The position numbers and the translations under genes are program-made. DNA of 64,000 nucleotides, from NCBI RefSeq assembly GCF_009601505.1, contig NZ_WITC01000026.1, forward strand, positions 82,973 to 146,972, read 5' to 3'. Below the pieces are notes generated by a model. That model was not told the origin of the DNA. It worked only from the letters and a program-made list of their open reading frames with translations, and did no database searches. This document shows positions 27,352 to 36,836 of this stretch, one piece after another (within the stretch, counting starts at the first letter, position 1; each line of letters begins with the position of its first letter). The DNA comes from Sinorhizobium terangae. Lineage in GTDB: Bacteria > Pseudomonadota > Alphaproteobacteria > Rhizobiales > Rhizobiaceae.

Positions 27352-28245
27352 TCACCTTCCTCTTTCGCCGACGCGCGCCAAGACGAAGTCGTGCTCCACC
27401 TCCCAGAAGTCGCCTTCGAAGTCATATTCCTTCGCACGCACCGGGTCGTGCGTCCGCTTGAACTCAGCGAGCAGGCTTTCCTTCACGCCGAAGACCGCGT
27501 CGGAACTGATGTAGGGGTCGTCCGGATCGAAGATGTGCGTGATCAGTGTCTCGAAGCCACCGGCCTTGATGATGTAGTGCAGATGGGCCGGACGGTTGGG
27601 ATGGCGGCCGAGATGGTCGAGCATCTGACCCACCGGCCCGTCGTTCGGGATCGGATAGTATTTCGGCTTCACCGCGCGAAACCAGTAGCGCCCGTCGAGC
27701 CCGGTCCGGAACACCCCGCGCAAGTTGAAGTCCGGCTGGATACCTTGCTGCTGGACGTCGTAGAAGCCCTCGTCGTTCGCCTGCCAGACATCGAGCACGG
27801 CGTCGGCGATCGGGTTGCCGCTGGTATCGAGAATCCGCCCCTGGATGAACAGGTCCTCGCCCTTTTGGTCGAGGCAGATATTGGCGCCCATCTCAAGTTC
27901 CGGAGCTCCCTTGACGTGGAAGGGGCCGAGCACGGTGCTTTCGGAGGCGCCGGAAGGCTTGCGGTTGTTGATGGCGTCCACGAGCATCGAGACGCCGAGC
28001 GTGTCCGACAGCAGGATGAACTCCTGCCGCCACTCGTTGCACATCTGCCCCGTTCTGGTCAGGAACAGGATCGCTTGCAGCCACTCCTCCTGCGTCGGCT
28101 CGATTTCCTTCACGGCCTCGTGCAGCTTGCGGATGACGACTTCCATCACCTGCTTCAGCCGCGCGTCCTTGGCGTTCTTGTTGCGGCCGGTGACGACCTC
28201 GATGGAATTCTCTTCGGTGAAAAAACCTCGTTCATGCGCTTCCAT
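27352..28245 (-). CDS. Intradiol ring-cleavage dioxygenase (hydroxyquinol 1,2-dioxygenase-like)
   Basis: A 297-residue non-haem Fe(III) dioxygenase. The N-terminal helical dimerisation domain covers about residues 1-110. The catalytic beta-sandwich carries the four iron ligands: Tyr162 (EGFYDV), Tyr197 (PKYYPIPNDGPVG), His221 and His223 (RPAHLHYI). These sit almost exactly where they do in characterised hydroxyquinol 1,2-dioxygenases. It would cleave hydroxyquinol to maleylacetate. It is the last gene of operon A, 8 bp after the flavin monooxygenase that could supply its substrate. GAGGACC precedes ATG 28245. Confidence 0.9.
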   Translation of the reverse strand: MEAHERGFFTEENSIEVVTGRNKNAKDARLKQVMEVVIRKLHEAVKEIEPTQEEWLQAILFLTRTGQMCNEWRQEFILLSDTLGVSMLVDAINNRKPSGASESTVLGPFHVKGAPELEMGANICLDQKGEDLFIQGRILDTSGNPIADAVLDVWQANDEGFYDVQQQGIQPDFNLRGVFRTGLDGRYWFRAVKPKYYPIPNDGPVGQMLDHLGRHPNRPAHLHYIIKAGGFETLITHIFDPDDPYISSDAVFGVKESLLAEFKRTHDPVRAKEYDFEGDFWEVEHDFVLARVGERGR

Positions 28246-28253
28246 AGTGGTCC

Positions 28254-30008
28254 TCACTTGTCGAGTATCGCCGTCATCACGCGATAGAGTTCGGCGACGG
28301 GATCCGCAGCGATGACGTCGCTGCGCCAACAGACGTGATGATCCGGGCGCACCAGTACGATGCCGCTGTCACGCACCTCGCGCGCGTTCGCCCAGTCGCC
28401 GGAAAAATCCTGCCAATGCTGGCGCGGCCCGATCACGTGGGCGGCGATCTCGATGCCGAGCTCGCGGCCGACCGCGCGGGCGGCCTCGATCCAGCCCTCC
28501 CCGCCGATGCCAGTCAGAACCGTGAATTTGCCGTGGCCGGTCAAATCCAGGGTCGAGGCCTTGGTCCCGTCGCCGGAGAAAACCCATGCATGCGGCAGCC
28601 GCGCCCCCGGCCATGTCGTCGGCTGATAATGCAGTTCCGCATCCTTGGTGAAGGCGGGCTCGGCCTGCCCATCGGTAACGATCGCATCGGAACGGTAACG
28701 CTGGTTCATCTCTACACCGTGAGCATCGAACTCATAGACCTTGTCGGCGATCGATTTGCGGATCGCTGCGCGCTGCTCTTCCGCGGCCGCTGTGTTGTTA
28801 CAGCGGGCATCCATATTCTGCTGCATCTTCACCGGGTCAATGGAGTCAAGCAGGCCGAGCGCCTTGAAGATCGGGCCGAATTCCTCGATCGACTTGTTGG
28901 CCCGGGTGACGATCTGCTTGGCAACCGGCGCACGCTCTGCGCAGTAGCTGTCGAGCAGCTTCGAGCCGGCCTTGCCCTTGAGCACGAAGGCAAGCTTCCA
29001 GGCAAGATTGAATGCATCCTGAATGGACGTGTTGGAGCCAAGCCCGTTCGAGGGCGGATGGCGATGGGCCGCATCCCCCATGCAGAATACGCGGCCGTTG
29101 GACATGGTCGTCGCATACATGTTGTTGACCGTCCAAGTGGAGACCTGTTTGATCCGCGGCTCCAGATCCGGTACCCCGACAAGATCGCGCACCACCTTCT
29201 TGGCATGCGCCTCGTCTACCTCCGGCGGCGGCTGGTTGATGTCGTAGCCCCAGACGATCAGCCATTCGTGCCAGGGCCGAACCATGCGCACGAGACCCAT
29301 GCCGATGCCGCCGACATCGGCGCCCGGCTGAAGCACCCAATAGAGCACCGAAGGTCGATGCGCGACATAGCGCGAGAGATCGGCTTCGAACAGGATATTC
29401 ATCGAACCCGCGACGCCCATCTTGCCCTCGAAGGTAAGCCCCGCATGCTCGGCGACCTTCGAATTGCCGCCATCGGCGCCGATCAGATATTTCGAGCGGA
29501 TCGTGAACTCCTTGCCGGTCAAGCGGTCGACGCACGTGGTCGTGACGCCGTCGGCATCCTGCTGATGGCTTATGTATTCCGTAGACATCCGGGCCTGCGT
29601 GCCACGTGAGCAGGCGGTCTTGAACAGGAGCGGCTCCATGAAGGTCTGCGGCAGGTCGTTCATGTGGCTTGGGGAGGACAGCTGGTGCTCGGCGCGGCTC
29701 AGCGGGTGTTTGCCCCAGCTCTTCATGCGGCCAATCTCTTCGCCTGCAAGGGAGGTGCAGAACACGTTCTCGCCCATCAGGTCCTGCTCGGCGGCGAACA
29801 TATAGGCCTCGTCCTCGACGTCACGGCCAAGATCGCGCAGCACCTCCATCGTGCGCTGGTTGGTGATATGCGCGCGTGGCGTATTGGCGAGCCACCGGTA
29901 GCGATTGATCACCACGTTTTCAATGCCATAGGTCGAAAGCAGCGCGGCCGTGGCCGATCCCGCAGGCCCGGTGCCGATGATGAGTACGTCCGTAGTGATG
30001 TCAGCCAT
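28254..30008 (-). CDS. FAD-dependent phenol monooxygenase (TfdB/PheA family)
   Basis: A 584-residue single-component flavoprotein hydroxylase. It has the N-terminal dinucleotide fold GTGPAGSATA (residues about 12-21), the second FAD motif YLIGADGGNSKV, the GRVFCMGDAAHRHPP motif that binds the ribityl chain, and a thioredoxin-like C-terminal domain. The family ortho-hydroxylates phenols with NADPH and O2 (2,4-dichlorophenol, phenol, resorcinol). The position between a Liv-type importer and a hydroxyquinol-type dioxygenase fits resorcinol-like hydroxylation to hydroxyquinol. Its start overlaps the upstream permease stop by 8 bp. Confidence 0.9.
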   Translation of the reverse strand: MADITTDVLIIGTGPAGSATAALLSTYGIENVVINRYRWLANTPRAHITNQRTMEVLRDLGRDVEDEAYMFAAEQDLMGENVFCTSLAGEEIGRMKSWGKHPLSRAEHQLSSPSHMNDLPQTFMEPLLFKTACSRGTQARMSTEYISHQQDADGVTTTCVDRLTGKEFTIRSKYLIGADGGNSKVAEHAGLTFEGKMGVAGSMNILFEADLSRYVAHRPSVLYWVLQPGADVGGIGMGLVRMVRPWHEWLIVWGYDINQPPPEVDEAHAKKVVRDLVGVPDLEPRIKQVSTWTVNNMYATTMSNGRVFCMGDAAHRHPPSNGLGSNTSIQDAFNLAWKLAFVLKGKAGSKLLDSYCAERAPVAKQIVTRANKSIEEFGPIFKALGLLDSIDPVKMQQNMDARCNNTAAAEEQRAAIRKSIADKVYEFDAHGVEMNQRYRSDAIVTDGQAEPAFTKDAELHYQPTTWPGARLPHAWVFSGDGTKASTLDLTGHGKFTVLTGIGGEGWIEAARAVGRELGIEIAAHVIGPRQHWQDFSGDWANAREVRDSGIVLVRPDHHVCWRSDVIAADPVAELYRVMTAILDK

Positions 30009-31086
30009 GAGGCCCTCCCTTATGCGCTCGATTGAGTGATCCGCCCCGCAAAAGGCGGCGAACCGGAAAAAGCTGGATACCGGTGCGGTCCGAGAAGAGG
30101 CCCCAGAGACCGCGCGGCGCGAAAAGCATGACGAGAATGCCGATCAGGCCCAGCATCAGGAGATACCAGGAGCCGTAGCCGGCAAGGAGATTCTGCAGGA
30201 AAAAGAAGAGGATGACCCCGACGATCGGCCCCTCGACCGTGCCGATGCCGCCGATCACGACGATGAAGATCACATAGGCCGTCCAGTCGATCACCGAGAA
30301 GGCCGCGTCCGGCGAGATGCGCGCCTTCTGTACGTAGATCAGCGCGCCGGCGATGCCGGTCATGAACGAGGCGGCGAGATAGACGAGCGCCTTCATTCGT
30401 CGCGCATTCACGCCAACCGCCCGCGCCGCCTGCTCGTTGTCGCGCACCGCCGCCAGGCCAAGCCCCTGCTTGCTGCGCAACAGCCCGTAGACGAAGCCGA
30501 TGGTCGACACCAACAGGATCAGCGCGATCCAATAGGTCAGCGCATCGCTGGACGCAGACGCCTTCATGCCGAAGACGTCGCGCATCAAACCGACACCGAT
30601 CATCTCACGGGTCGCCTCTCGCGGCAGCGACGTTCCGGTCCCGCCACCGAGCGCCTTCCACTGCGCCAGCAAGAGACGAACGACCTCGGCGATCACCCAG
30701 GTCCCGATCGCGAAATACGGCCCCTGAAGCCGGAAGGTGAAGAAGGCGGTCGGGATCGCGAGCAGCATCGAAAGCACGCCTGCAGTCAAGATGGCAATGA
30801 GTGGATCAACACCGAACAGGATGACGCAGGCGAACATCGCATAGGCGCCGAAGCCGACGAAGGCCTGCTGGCCGACAGAAATCAACCCGGCGTAACCCGC
30901 GAGCAAATTCCAGTTCTGCGCGAGCACAAGCATCGTCAGGATGAAGAACAGATCCTGGACGACACCGCGCGATACGAGGAACGGGACCGCAAAGGCGAGC
31001 AGCAACGCGGCACCCGCTGCAAGAGCGAAGGCTGCCGACGTCTTGTTTCGGGTTTCGACCTGCCAGGATGGAATGACGAGCGACAT
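30001..31086 (-). CDS. Branched-chain-type ABC permease (LivM)
   Basis: A 361-residue permease of the LivM family with about ten hydrophobic segments. Landmarks are LNLLAGYAGLISVGQQAFVGFGAYA-type sequence near residue 60, GRAVGVNARRMKALVYLAASFMTGIAGAL-like core, and VVIGGIGTVEGPIVG near the C-terminus. Liv-type importers in catabolic clusters commonly carry aromatic compounds rather than amino acids. It follows the LivH-type gene by 9 bp and overlaps the monooxygenase gene. Confidence 0.9.
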   Translation of the reverse strand: MSLVIPSWQVETRNKTSAAFALAAGAALLLAFAVPFLVSRGVVQDLFFILTMLVLAQNWNLLAGYAGLISVGQQAFVGFGAYAMFACVILFGVDPLIAILTAGVLSMLLAIPTAFFTFRLQGPYFAIGTWVIAEVVRLLLAQWKALGGGTGTSLPREATREMIGVGLMRDVFGMKASASSDALTYWIALILLVSTIGFVYGLLRSKQGLGLAAVRDNEQAARAVGVNARRMKALVYLAASFMTGIAGALIYVQKARISPDAAFSVIDWTAYVIFIVVIGGIGTVEGPIVGVILFFFLQNLLAGYGSWYLLMLGLIGILVMLFAPRGLWGLFSDRTGIQLFPVRRLLRGGSLNRAHKGGPHG

Positions 31087-31095
31087 CGATGCACC

Positions 31096-31959
31096 TCAAT
31101 CCACGGCGCGCGGGAAAAGGCCGCGCGGTTTGAAAAGGAGAACCAGGAGAAAGGCGAGATGCCCGGTGAGGATCTGCCATTCGGGGTTGATTGCAGCGCC
31201 GACCGTCTGCGCGATTCCCAGAATGACGCCACCGGCAAGCGTGCCCCAGAGCGAGCCAAGTCCGCCGATGATGACAGCCTCGAAGGCGTAGATCAGCCGC
31301 GCCGGTCCTGACGTCGGTTCGAAATTGGCGCGCGTGCCGAGATAAAGGGCTGCAATAGTCACGACCACCATCGCCAGGCCGGTTGCAAGCGCGAACATCC
31401 TTTGCGGGCGGATGCCCATCAGGCCTGCAGTTACCGGATCGTCCGAGGTGGCGCGAAAGGCGCGGCCGACGGCAGTGCGATAGATCAGCTGGTTGAGGCA
31501 GACGATAACGGCAACCGCAGAAAGAAAGGTCATCAGCGGCATGATGCCGGCATTGACGGGGCCAAGCGCGATCGATGCCGATTCGAGGCTGCCCGCAGAG
31601 ACGCGGCGGCTATCGGCGGAAAAACCTTCGAGCAGTCCATTCTGGATCACGATCGACAGGCCGAAGGTCACGAGCAATGGCGGCAGGATGTCCTTGCCGA
31701 GCGCGCGATTGAGCAGGAAATATTGCAGCGCCCAACCGGCAGCAAACATCAGCGGGGCAGCAATGAGCGCGGCGACGAAGGGGCTGACGCCGAGCGCGGT
31801 GACAAGCGCAAGAATGACGAAAGCGGCGAGCACGATCAGGTCGCCATGGGCGAGGTTCACAAGCCGCATGATGCCGAAGACGAGGCTCAAGCCGGCAGCG
31901 AAAAGCGCGTAGAGCCCGCCGAGCAGCACTCCTTGAAGGATGGTATCAAGCCAGCTCAT
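31096..31959 (-). CDS. Branched-chain-type ABC permease (LivH)
   Basis: A 287-residue LivH-type permease: GVLLGGLYALFAAGLSLVFG, MRLVNLAHGDLI, and AVIIGGLGSLWGTLAGGVILG. Start 31959 gives the usual length. It overlaps the LivF-type ATPase gene by 14 bp and is part of the operon A importer (SBP, LivG, LivF, LivH, LivM). Confidence 0.9.
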   Translation of the reverse strand: MSWLDTILQGVLLGGLYALFAAGLSLVFGIMRLVNLAHGDLIVLAAFVILALVTALGVSPFVAALIAAPLMFAAGWALQYFLLNRALGKDILPPLLVTFGLSIVIQNGLLEGFSADSRRVSAGSLESASIALGPVNAGIMPLMTFLSAVAVIVCLNQLIYRTAVGRAFRATSDDPVTAGLMGIRPQRMFALATGLAMVVVTIAALYLGTRANFEPTSGPARLIYAFEAVIIGGLGSLWGTLAGGVILGIAQTVGAAINPEWQILTGHLAFLLVLLFKPRGLFPRAVD

Positions 31960-32665
31960 GGCGCTCCGCTCCGAAGTAAGCCTTGTGGATCTCATCATGG
32001 CCAAGCTCCGACGCGCGGCCGGAGAGCGTGATCCGTCCCTCCATCATGCAGTAGACGCGGCCAGCAACTTTCAGCGCCTGGCCGATGTCCTGCTCGACGA
32101 TGACTATGGAGGCGCCGCTTGCGCGAATGCGCGGAAAGGCGGCATAGATAGCGCGCACGACTGCCGGCGCGAGACCGAGGCTGATCTCGTCGCAAAGCAG
32201 CACGCTCGGATTCGACATGAGCGCCCGACAGATCGCCACCATTTGTTGCTGGCCGCCGGAGAGGGCCATCGCCGGGCTCTTGCGCCGCTCTTTCAGAACC
32301 GGAAAGAGCGCATAGAGGCTGTCCAGCGTCCACTCGCCCTGCGCCCTGCGGCCGTATGCGCCGACAAGCAGATTTTCCTCGACGGTCAGCGACGGAAAGA
32401 GCTTGCGCCCTTCGGGCACCATGGCGATGCCGCGGGCAAGAACGTCGGGCGCCGGCAAGGCGCCGATCGGCGCATCGTTATGGAGAATTGAACCCGGGTC
32501 ATTGGCAAGGACACCGGATATCGAACGCATCAACGTCGTCTTGCCGGCGCCGTTCGCGCCGATAATGGCGATCGTCTCGCCGGCATCGACGGTGATGTCG
32601 ACGCCAAAAAGCGCCTGGAAATCGCCGTAGAAGGCCTTGAGCCCCTTGGTTTCGATCAACGCCAT
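31946..32665 (-). CDS. Branched-chain-type ABC ATPase (LivF)
   Basis: A 239-residue ATPase: Walker A GANGAGKTT, the LivF signature ALSGGQQQMVAICRA, Walker B VLLCDEISLGLAP, and EQDIGQAL in the switch region. The start shares one base with the LivG-type stop (ATGA), and the end overlaps the LivH gene. It energises the operon A importer with its LivG partner. Confidence 0.92.
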   Translation of the reverse strand: MALIETKGLKAFYGDFQALFGVDITVDAGETIAIIGANGAGKTTLMRSISGVLANDPGSILHNDAPIGALPAPDVLARGIAMVPEGRKLFPSLTVEENLLVGAYGRRAQGEWTLDSLYALFPVLKERRKSPAMALSGGQQQMVAICRALMSNPSVLLCDEISLGLAPAVVRAIYAAFPRIRASGASIVIVEQDIGQALKVAGRVYCMMEGRITLSGRASELGHDEIHKAYFGAERHELA

Positions 32666-33384
32666 CAGATCTCGATCCCCAGGTAGATTTCGCGCACCTC
32701 GCGCGAGGCCATGATTTCATCCGGCTTGCCGATGCCGATCACCCTGCCGAAATGCAGCACCAGCAGGCGCTCGACGACGGAGTTCAGCGCATGCAGCACA
32801 TGTTCGATCCAGATCACCGCGACGCCTTTGGCATGGATGGAGCGGATGGTGGCGACCAGCGAGCGGCATTCGCCTTCGGTCAACCCGCCGGCGATCTCGT
32901 CGAGAAGCAGGAGCTTCGGTTCGGTGGCGAGCGCTCGGGCGAGTTCCAGCCGCTTGCGCTGCAAGAGCGTCAAGCCGCCTGCCAGGGCGTTGGCCTTGTC
33001 GATCAACCCGGTGTCGACAAGGATTTCCGCGCAGCGGTCGGAAACTTCCGCTTCCCGTCGCCGCGTGCCGAAGGAACCGGCGACAAGCAGGTTTTCGAAA
33101 ACGGTCAGTTGCTCGAACGGCTGCGGTATCTGGAATGTCCGCCCCATTCCCGAGAGGCAGCGCGCCATCGGCGGCAGACGGGTCACGTCCGCCCCACAGA
33201 AATGGATCGTTCCGCTGTCCGGTGCGATGTTGCCGGTGATGAGGTTGAAGAGCGTCGATTTTCCCGCGCCGTTCGGCCCGATTATCCCCAGCGCTTCCCC
33301 CTCGCCGACCGCAAGGGAGATCTGCTCGGCGACCGTCAAAGCGCCGAACTTCTTCGACACCTCTTCCAGTTTGAGAATGGCCAT
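32665..33384 (-). CDS. Branched-chain-type ABC ATPase (LivG)
   Basis: A 239-residue ATPase: Walker A GPNGAGKST, GMGRTFQIPQPFEQLTVFEN, signature LTLLQRKRLELARALA (the LivG-type variant of LSGGQ), Walker B LLLLDEIAGGLTEGE and WIEHVLHAL. It lies about 100 bp after the binding-protein gene; that gap contains a GC hairpin. It is part of the operon A importer. Confidence 0.92.
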   Translation of the reverse strand: MAILKLEEVSKKFGALTVAEQISLAVGEGEALGIIGPNGAGKSTLFNLITGNIAPDSGTIHFCGADVTRLPPMARCLSGMGRTFQIPQPFEQLTVFENLLVAGSFGTRRREAEVSDRCAEILVDTGLIDKANALAGGLTLLQRKRLELARALATEPKLLLLDEIAGGLTEGECRSLVATIRSIHAKGVAVIWIEHVLHALNSVVERLLVLHFGRVIGIGKPDEIMASREVREIYLGIEI

Positions 33385-33413
33385 TCACGTTCCTCCCGTG
33401 AACAAGTACCCTC

Positions 33414-33432
33414 CCGCCGTCCCACGCGGCGG
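33414..33432 (-). other. Hairpin between binding-protein and LivG genes of operon A
   Basis: CCGCCG (33414-33419) pairs with CGGCGG (33427-33432) over a 7-nt loop in the 103-bp gap after the binding-protein stop. A role in message stabilisation or partial termination is a guess from position. Confidence 0.3.
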
Positions 33433-33487
33433 CAGGGCGTTATTCCGTGTCGATCGATATCGATTCAAAAGGGTCAGCGGCTTCGGA

Positions 33488-34768
33488 TCAGGCGATCGGC
33501 TCCATCTTGCCGCCGACGGGAATGTTCGGAGCGGTCTTGTTGTCCGTGATCACAAGATCGTAGCCGCCGCCGTCCTTGAGCCGCCACTGGCCGCCGACGA
33601 GCGGCGTCTTGGCAACGTTCTTCGCCGCGAAGGGCGGCAGGTCTTTTCCGTCCCAGGCGATCGGTCCGACAAGGGTGTCGAGTCTCGTGGCGGCTATCGC
33701 TTCGGCGACCGCGTCGCCGTCGCTCGGGTCGGCCGCGCGCTTCATTACGTCGACTGCCAGCTCGAAAAGCGCATGGGCGAAGCCGATCGGCTGCGTCCAG
33801 GGCCGGTTCGTCGCCTTGGTAAAACTTGCGGCGACCTCGGCCGAACTCTCGCCGGTCAACGACGATTTGAACGGATGACTGGGTGTCCACCAGACTTCCG
33901 ACGAAAGATTGTGTCCGGCGTTGCCGAGCGCTTCGACCGCCTGCGGGAACAGGAGCGCCTTGCCGATCGAGGCGATCTTCGGCGCGAAACCCTGCTGCTT
34001 GGCCTGGTTCCAGAAGGTCGTGAAATCCGGCGGGATGACGACGCCGGTGACGATCTCGCACTGACCTGACTTGAAGGCGTTGATCTGCGCCGAGAAGTCG
34101 TCCGTCATGTTCTGGTAGCGGCCGGGGTCGGTGAGCGCGTAGCCCATCTTGTCCAGAACGGGCGGGAAGCCGACCGTCTTGTCGCCCCAGGCGTTGCCGT
34201 CGCCGTCATTCGGGAAAAGGCCGGCCACTTGCCTGTTGGTCTCGATTTGCGCCCACATGTTGGTGAAGACGGCAATGACGTCCTCGAGACCCCAGAAGAA
34301 GTGATAGGCATAGTCGAAAGGCTTCCAGGAAGCCGGGTCGCCCGGATTGCCTTGCTGGCCGATGAACCATGGCTGCCAGGGAGCAACCGTCGAAATGCAG
34401 GGCATTTCCTCCGCCTCGCAGGTGGTCGCGACCGGATTGGTCGTTTCCGGCGTGGAGGCCACCAGCACGAGGTTGACCTCGTCGGTAACGATCAGTTCCT
34501 TGGCAACTTCCGCCGCCCGGTTTGGATTCGACTGGCTGTCCTTGACGACGACCTCGTAGTTGAGGCCCACCGACTTGGTCGCCGCCAGGAAGCTGTCGAT
34601 GACGAATTTGTCGGCTTCGCCGAAGGCGGCGAGCGGCCCGGTCTGCGGGCTGACATAGCCGAGCTTGATCGGCGCGTTCTGCGCGATCGCCGGCATCGCG
34701 AGGCCGGACGTGACGGCAAACGCCCCCGTCGCCGCCGTCGTCTTCAAAAAATCACGCCTGGTAAACAT
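33488..34768 (-). CDS. ABC substrate-binding protein, Liv type, with Tat signal
   Basis: A 426-residue binding protein of the amino-acid/amide (LivK-like) family. The signal FTRRDFLKTTAATGAFAVTS is twin-arginine type, with a likely cleavage after PAIAQ. The mature part has KLGYVSPQTGPLAAFGEAD and a C-terminal lobe ending at KMEPIA. GGGAGGAGGAAGC precedes ATG 34768, giving an excellent ribosome site. It probably binds the aromatic substrate of operon A. Confidence 0.9.
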   Translation of the reverse strand: MFTRRDFLKTTAATGAFAVTSGLAMPAIAQNAPIKLGYVSPQTGPLAAFGEADKFVIDSFLAATKSVGLNYEVVVKDSQSNPNRAAEVAKELIVTDEVNLVLVASTPETTNPVATTCEAEEMPCISTVAPWQPWFIGQQGNPGDPASWKPFDYAYHFFWGLEDVIAVFTNMWAQIETNRQVAGLFPNDGDGNAWGDKTVGFPPVLDKMGYALTDPGRYQNMTDDFSAQINAFKSGQCEIVTGVVIPPDFTTFWNQAKQQGFAPKIASIGKALLFPQAVEALGNAGHNLSSEVWWTPSHPFKSSLTGESSAEVAASFTKATNRPWTQPIGFAHALFELAVDVMKRAADPSDGDAVAEAIAATRLDTLVGPIAWDGKDLPPFAAKNVAKTPLVGGQWRLKDGGGYDLVITDNKTAPNIPVGGKMEPIA

Positions 34769-34807
34769 GCTTCCTCCTCCCATTTCCCTCTCCTCCCAAA
34801 GAGTGTT

Positions 34808-35869
34808 TCAGCGTGCCGGCCGATTGCCCTCCCAGGCATCCTGCAGCAGGTCACGGATGGATCGCCGATCGACCGGCCGCGGATTCCAATAGGGATTTTC
34901 CGTGGCGATCTCCGCGGCGCGATCGAGATCGGGCTCGCTCAAACCCAGGTCCTTCAGCGCCAGCGGCGCGCCGGCTTCCTTGGCGAAGTCCCAAAGGCCG
35001 CCGCCGACCGAGCCGCCAAAGATCTCTGCGACCGGAGCCAGCAGTTCCGGAACCGCGGTGGCGTTGTAGCCGGCGGTATGCGGCAGCATAATCGCGTGCG
35101 TTTCGGCATGCGGCGTATCGAAGGTGCCGCCGAGCGTGTGACAAATCTTGTGGTGCAGTGCCATGCCGACGGTGCCGAGCACCGCTCCGCAAAGCCAGGC
35201 GCCGTAAATCGCATCGGCCCGCACGCCGATGTTCCGGGGAGACTCGGCTATTTTCGGCAGGCTCGTCTTGAAGGCATGAAGGCCCTCGACTGCCATCAGG
35301 GTCGAGATCGGGTTTCGGTCCTGCGCGTAGAGCGCCTCGACCGCATGCGCCATCGCATTCAGGCCGCTGTTGATGCTCATGCCGAGCGGGAGCCCCAGCG
35401 TAAGCGCCGGGTCGTAGATCACGACTTCGGGCAGGATGCTCGGATGACGTACGGTGGTCTTGCGGCCGCCCTCGGTCTGGCCGAGGATCGGCGTCACCTC
35501 CGAGCCCGCATAGGTCGTGGGGATGACGATCTGCGGCAGGTCAATGCGATAGGCGATCGCCTTGCCGAGACCGGTGGTCGAGCCGCCGCCGAGTGAAACG
35601 ACGCAATCGGCGCCGGTTCTCGCAACGACCTCCATCGCCTTTTCGGTCACGTCGACCGGCGTGTGCATGACGGCGCCCGCAAAGACCCCGGCAGAAAGCG
35701 GCCCAAGGCGTTTTGCCAGAACTTCGGCGTCGGCTTGCTGCTGCGACGTCGAGAGCACGAGCGCCTTCTTGCAGCCGATTTTCTCCACCCACTCGCCGGC
35801 CAGTGCACTTTTGCCTTCGCCGAAGATGATGTGGGCAGGGCTGCCGCTATAGACGAAATCGCGATTCAT
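34808..35869 (-). CDS. Maleylacetate reductase (iron-type alcohol dehydrogenase family)
   Basis: A 353-residue group III dehydrogenase-like enzyme: SLGGGSTTGLGKAIA (NAD phosphate-binding), PTTYAGSEVTPILGQTEGG (very typical of maleylacetate reductases), NAMAHAVEALYA, LHHKICHTLGGTFDTPHAETHA (metal-site His residues). It reduces maleylacetate to 3-oxoadipate with NAD(P)H, the step after hydroxyquinol ring cleavage. Start 35869 overlaps the dioxygenase stop as ATGA. The length agrees with characterised enzymes (about 350). Confidence 0.93.
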   Translation of the reverse strand: MNRDFVYSGSPAHIIFGEGKSALAGEWVEKIGCKKALVLSTSQQQADAEVLAKRLGPLSAGVFAGAVMHTPVDVTEKAMEVVARTGADCVVSLGGGSTTGLGKAIAYRIDLPQIVIPTTYAGSEVTPILGQTEGGRKTTVRHPSILPEVVIYDPALTLGLPLGMSINSGLNAMAHAVEALYAQDRNPISTLMAVEGLHAFKTSLPKIAESPRNIGVRADAIYGAWLCGAVLGTVGMALHHKICHTLGGTFDTPHAETHAIMLPHTAGYNATAVPELLAPVAEIFGGSVGGGLWDFAKEAGAPLALKDLGLSEPDLDRAAEIATENPYWNPRPVDRRSIRDLLQDAWEGNRPAR

Positions 35870-36741
35870 GTGTCCGCTCCTTGCCTCGCGCGCGCCATTA
35901 CGAAGGTGAAGTCGAGCCGCCAGGCCGGCGCGCCCTTCCCTTCCAGCGGCTTGAACTCGCGAACGAGCGCTTCCTTGACCCCGAAGATCGCGTCCTCGCC
36001 GAGATGCGGATCGCCGGCGTCGTAGACATGAGTCGTGATCGTTTCGAAGCCGGGCGCCTTGACGATGAAGTGAAGGTGGGCGGGGCGACACAGGGGATAA
36101 CCCGCCTGCCGCAAAAGCTTGCCGACCGGACCGTCATCCGGAACGCGATAGCCGGATGGCTTGACCGTCCGATACCGAAACGCCCCTTCCTCGTCCGTCC
36201 TGAAAATGCCGCGCAGGTTGAATTCCGGCTGAAGATCGGGCTGCTGGTTCTCGTAAAAACCTTCGGCATTGGCTTGCCAGGTGATGACTTCTGCGCCCGC
36301 GATCGGATGGCCATCCAGATCCCGGACGAATCCGAACACCTCGAGCCTTTCTCCAATGCCGTCCAAAGAAATGTTGCTGCCCGAGGGCAACTCGGGCGCA
36401 TCGGCGCGAAAGAACGGTCCGCGAACCGTATTCGGCGTCGCGCCCCTCGGCCGACGCGAATTGATTTCCTCGACAAGGGCCGAGGCGCCGATGAGGTCGG
36501 AAAGCAGCACCCATTCCTGGCGGCGTTCGTCCGAGACATGCCCCACGTCAGTCAGGAAGGCTATGACATTGCGCCAATCCGCAGGTGTCGGCCGCAGCTC
36601 CTTGATGAGCTGATGAAGATGGGTGACGACCGCTGCCAATACCTGCGGCAACGGCTTGTCGTTCGATAGCGGAAGTCGTTGTGCGAAGATCTCGGACGAG
36701 TTGGCCTCGCTGAAATTCAACGCCAGTGGCCTCGACGACAT
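35866..36741 (-). CDS. Intradiol ring-cleavage dioxygenase, second copy
   Basis: A 291-residue paralogue of the operon's last gene, and the first gene of operon A. Iron ligands are Tyr163 (EGFYEN), Tyr198 (PSGYRVPDDGPVG), His222 and His224 (RPAHLHFI). The TTG 12 bp upstream is rejected because GGAGGAGAGT sits directly before ATG 36741. Having two dioxygenases in one operon suggests different ring substitutions or a catechol versus hydroxyquinol split; sequence alone cannot decide. It is divergent from a LysR regulator. Confidence 0.9.
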   Translation of the reverse strand: MSSRPLALNFSEANSSEIFAQRLPLSNDKPLPQVLAAVVTHLHQLIKELRPTPADWRNVIAFLTDVGHVSDERRQEWVLLSDLIGASALVEEINSRRPRGATPNTVRGPFFRADAPELPSGSNISLDGIGERLEVFGFVRDLDGHPIAGAEVITWQANAEGFYENQQPDLQPEFNLRGIFRTDEEGAFRYRTVKPSGYRVPDDGPVGKLLRQAGYPLCRPAHLHFIVKAPGFETITTHVYDAGDPHLGEDAIFGVKEALVREFKPLEGKGAPAWRLDFTFVMARARQGADT

Positions 36742-36821
36742 ACTCTCCTCCAAGACATCGGCTGGTAGGAGAAAGCTAATCCAGGACCGGGAATGCGTTG
36801 ATGATTTTATTTCGACCTAGT

Positions 36822-36836
36822 ATAACTGATTGTTAT
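36822..36836 (+). promoter_or_regulatory. Inverted repeat ATAAC-N5-GTTAT over the LysR start codon
   Basis: Perfect 5-bp arms lie at 36822-36826 and 36832-36836, so the right arm runs into the ATG at 36835. The T-N11-A form is the LysR box. The site lies in the 93-bp gap between operon A and its regulator, where binding could repress the regulator and activate the operon. Confidence 0.5.

Noticed and set aside
28335..29609. A 424-codon open frame on the plus strand
   Set aside because: It mirrors the flavin monooxygenase gene; the minus-strand protein has all FAD motifs.
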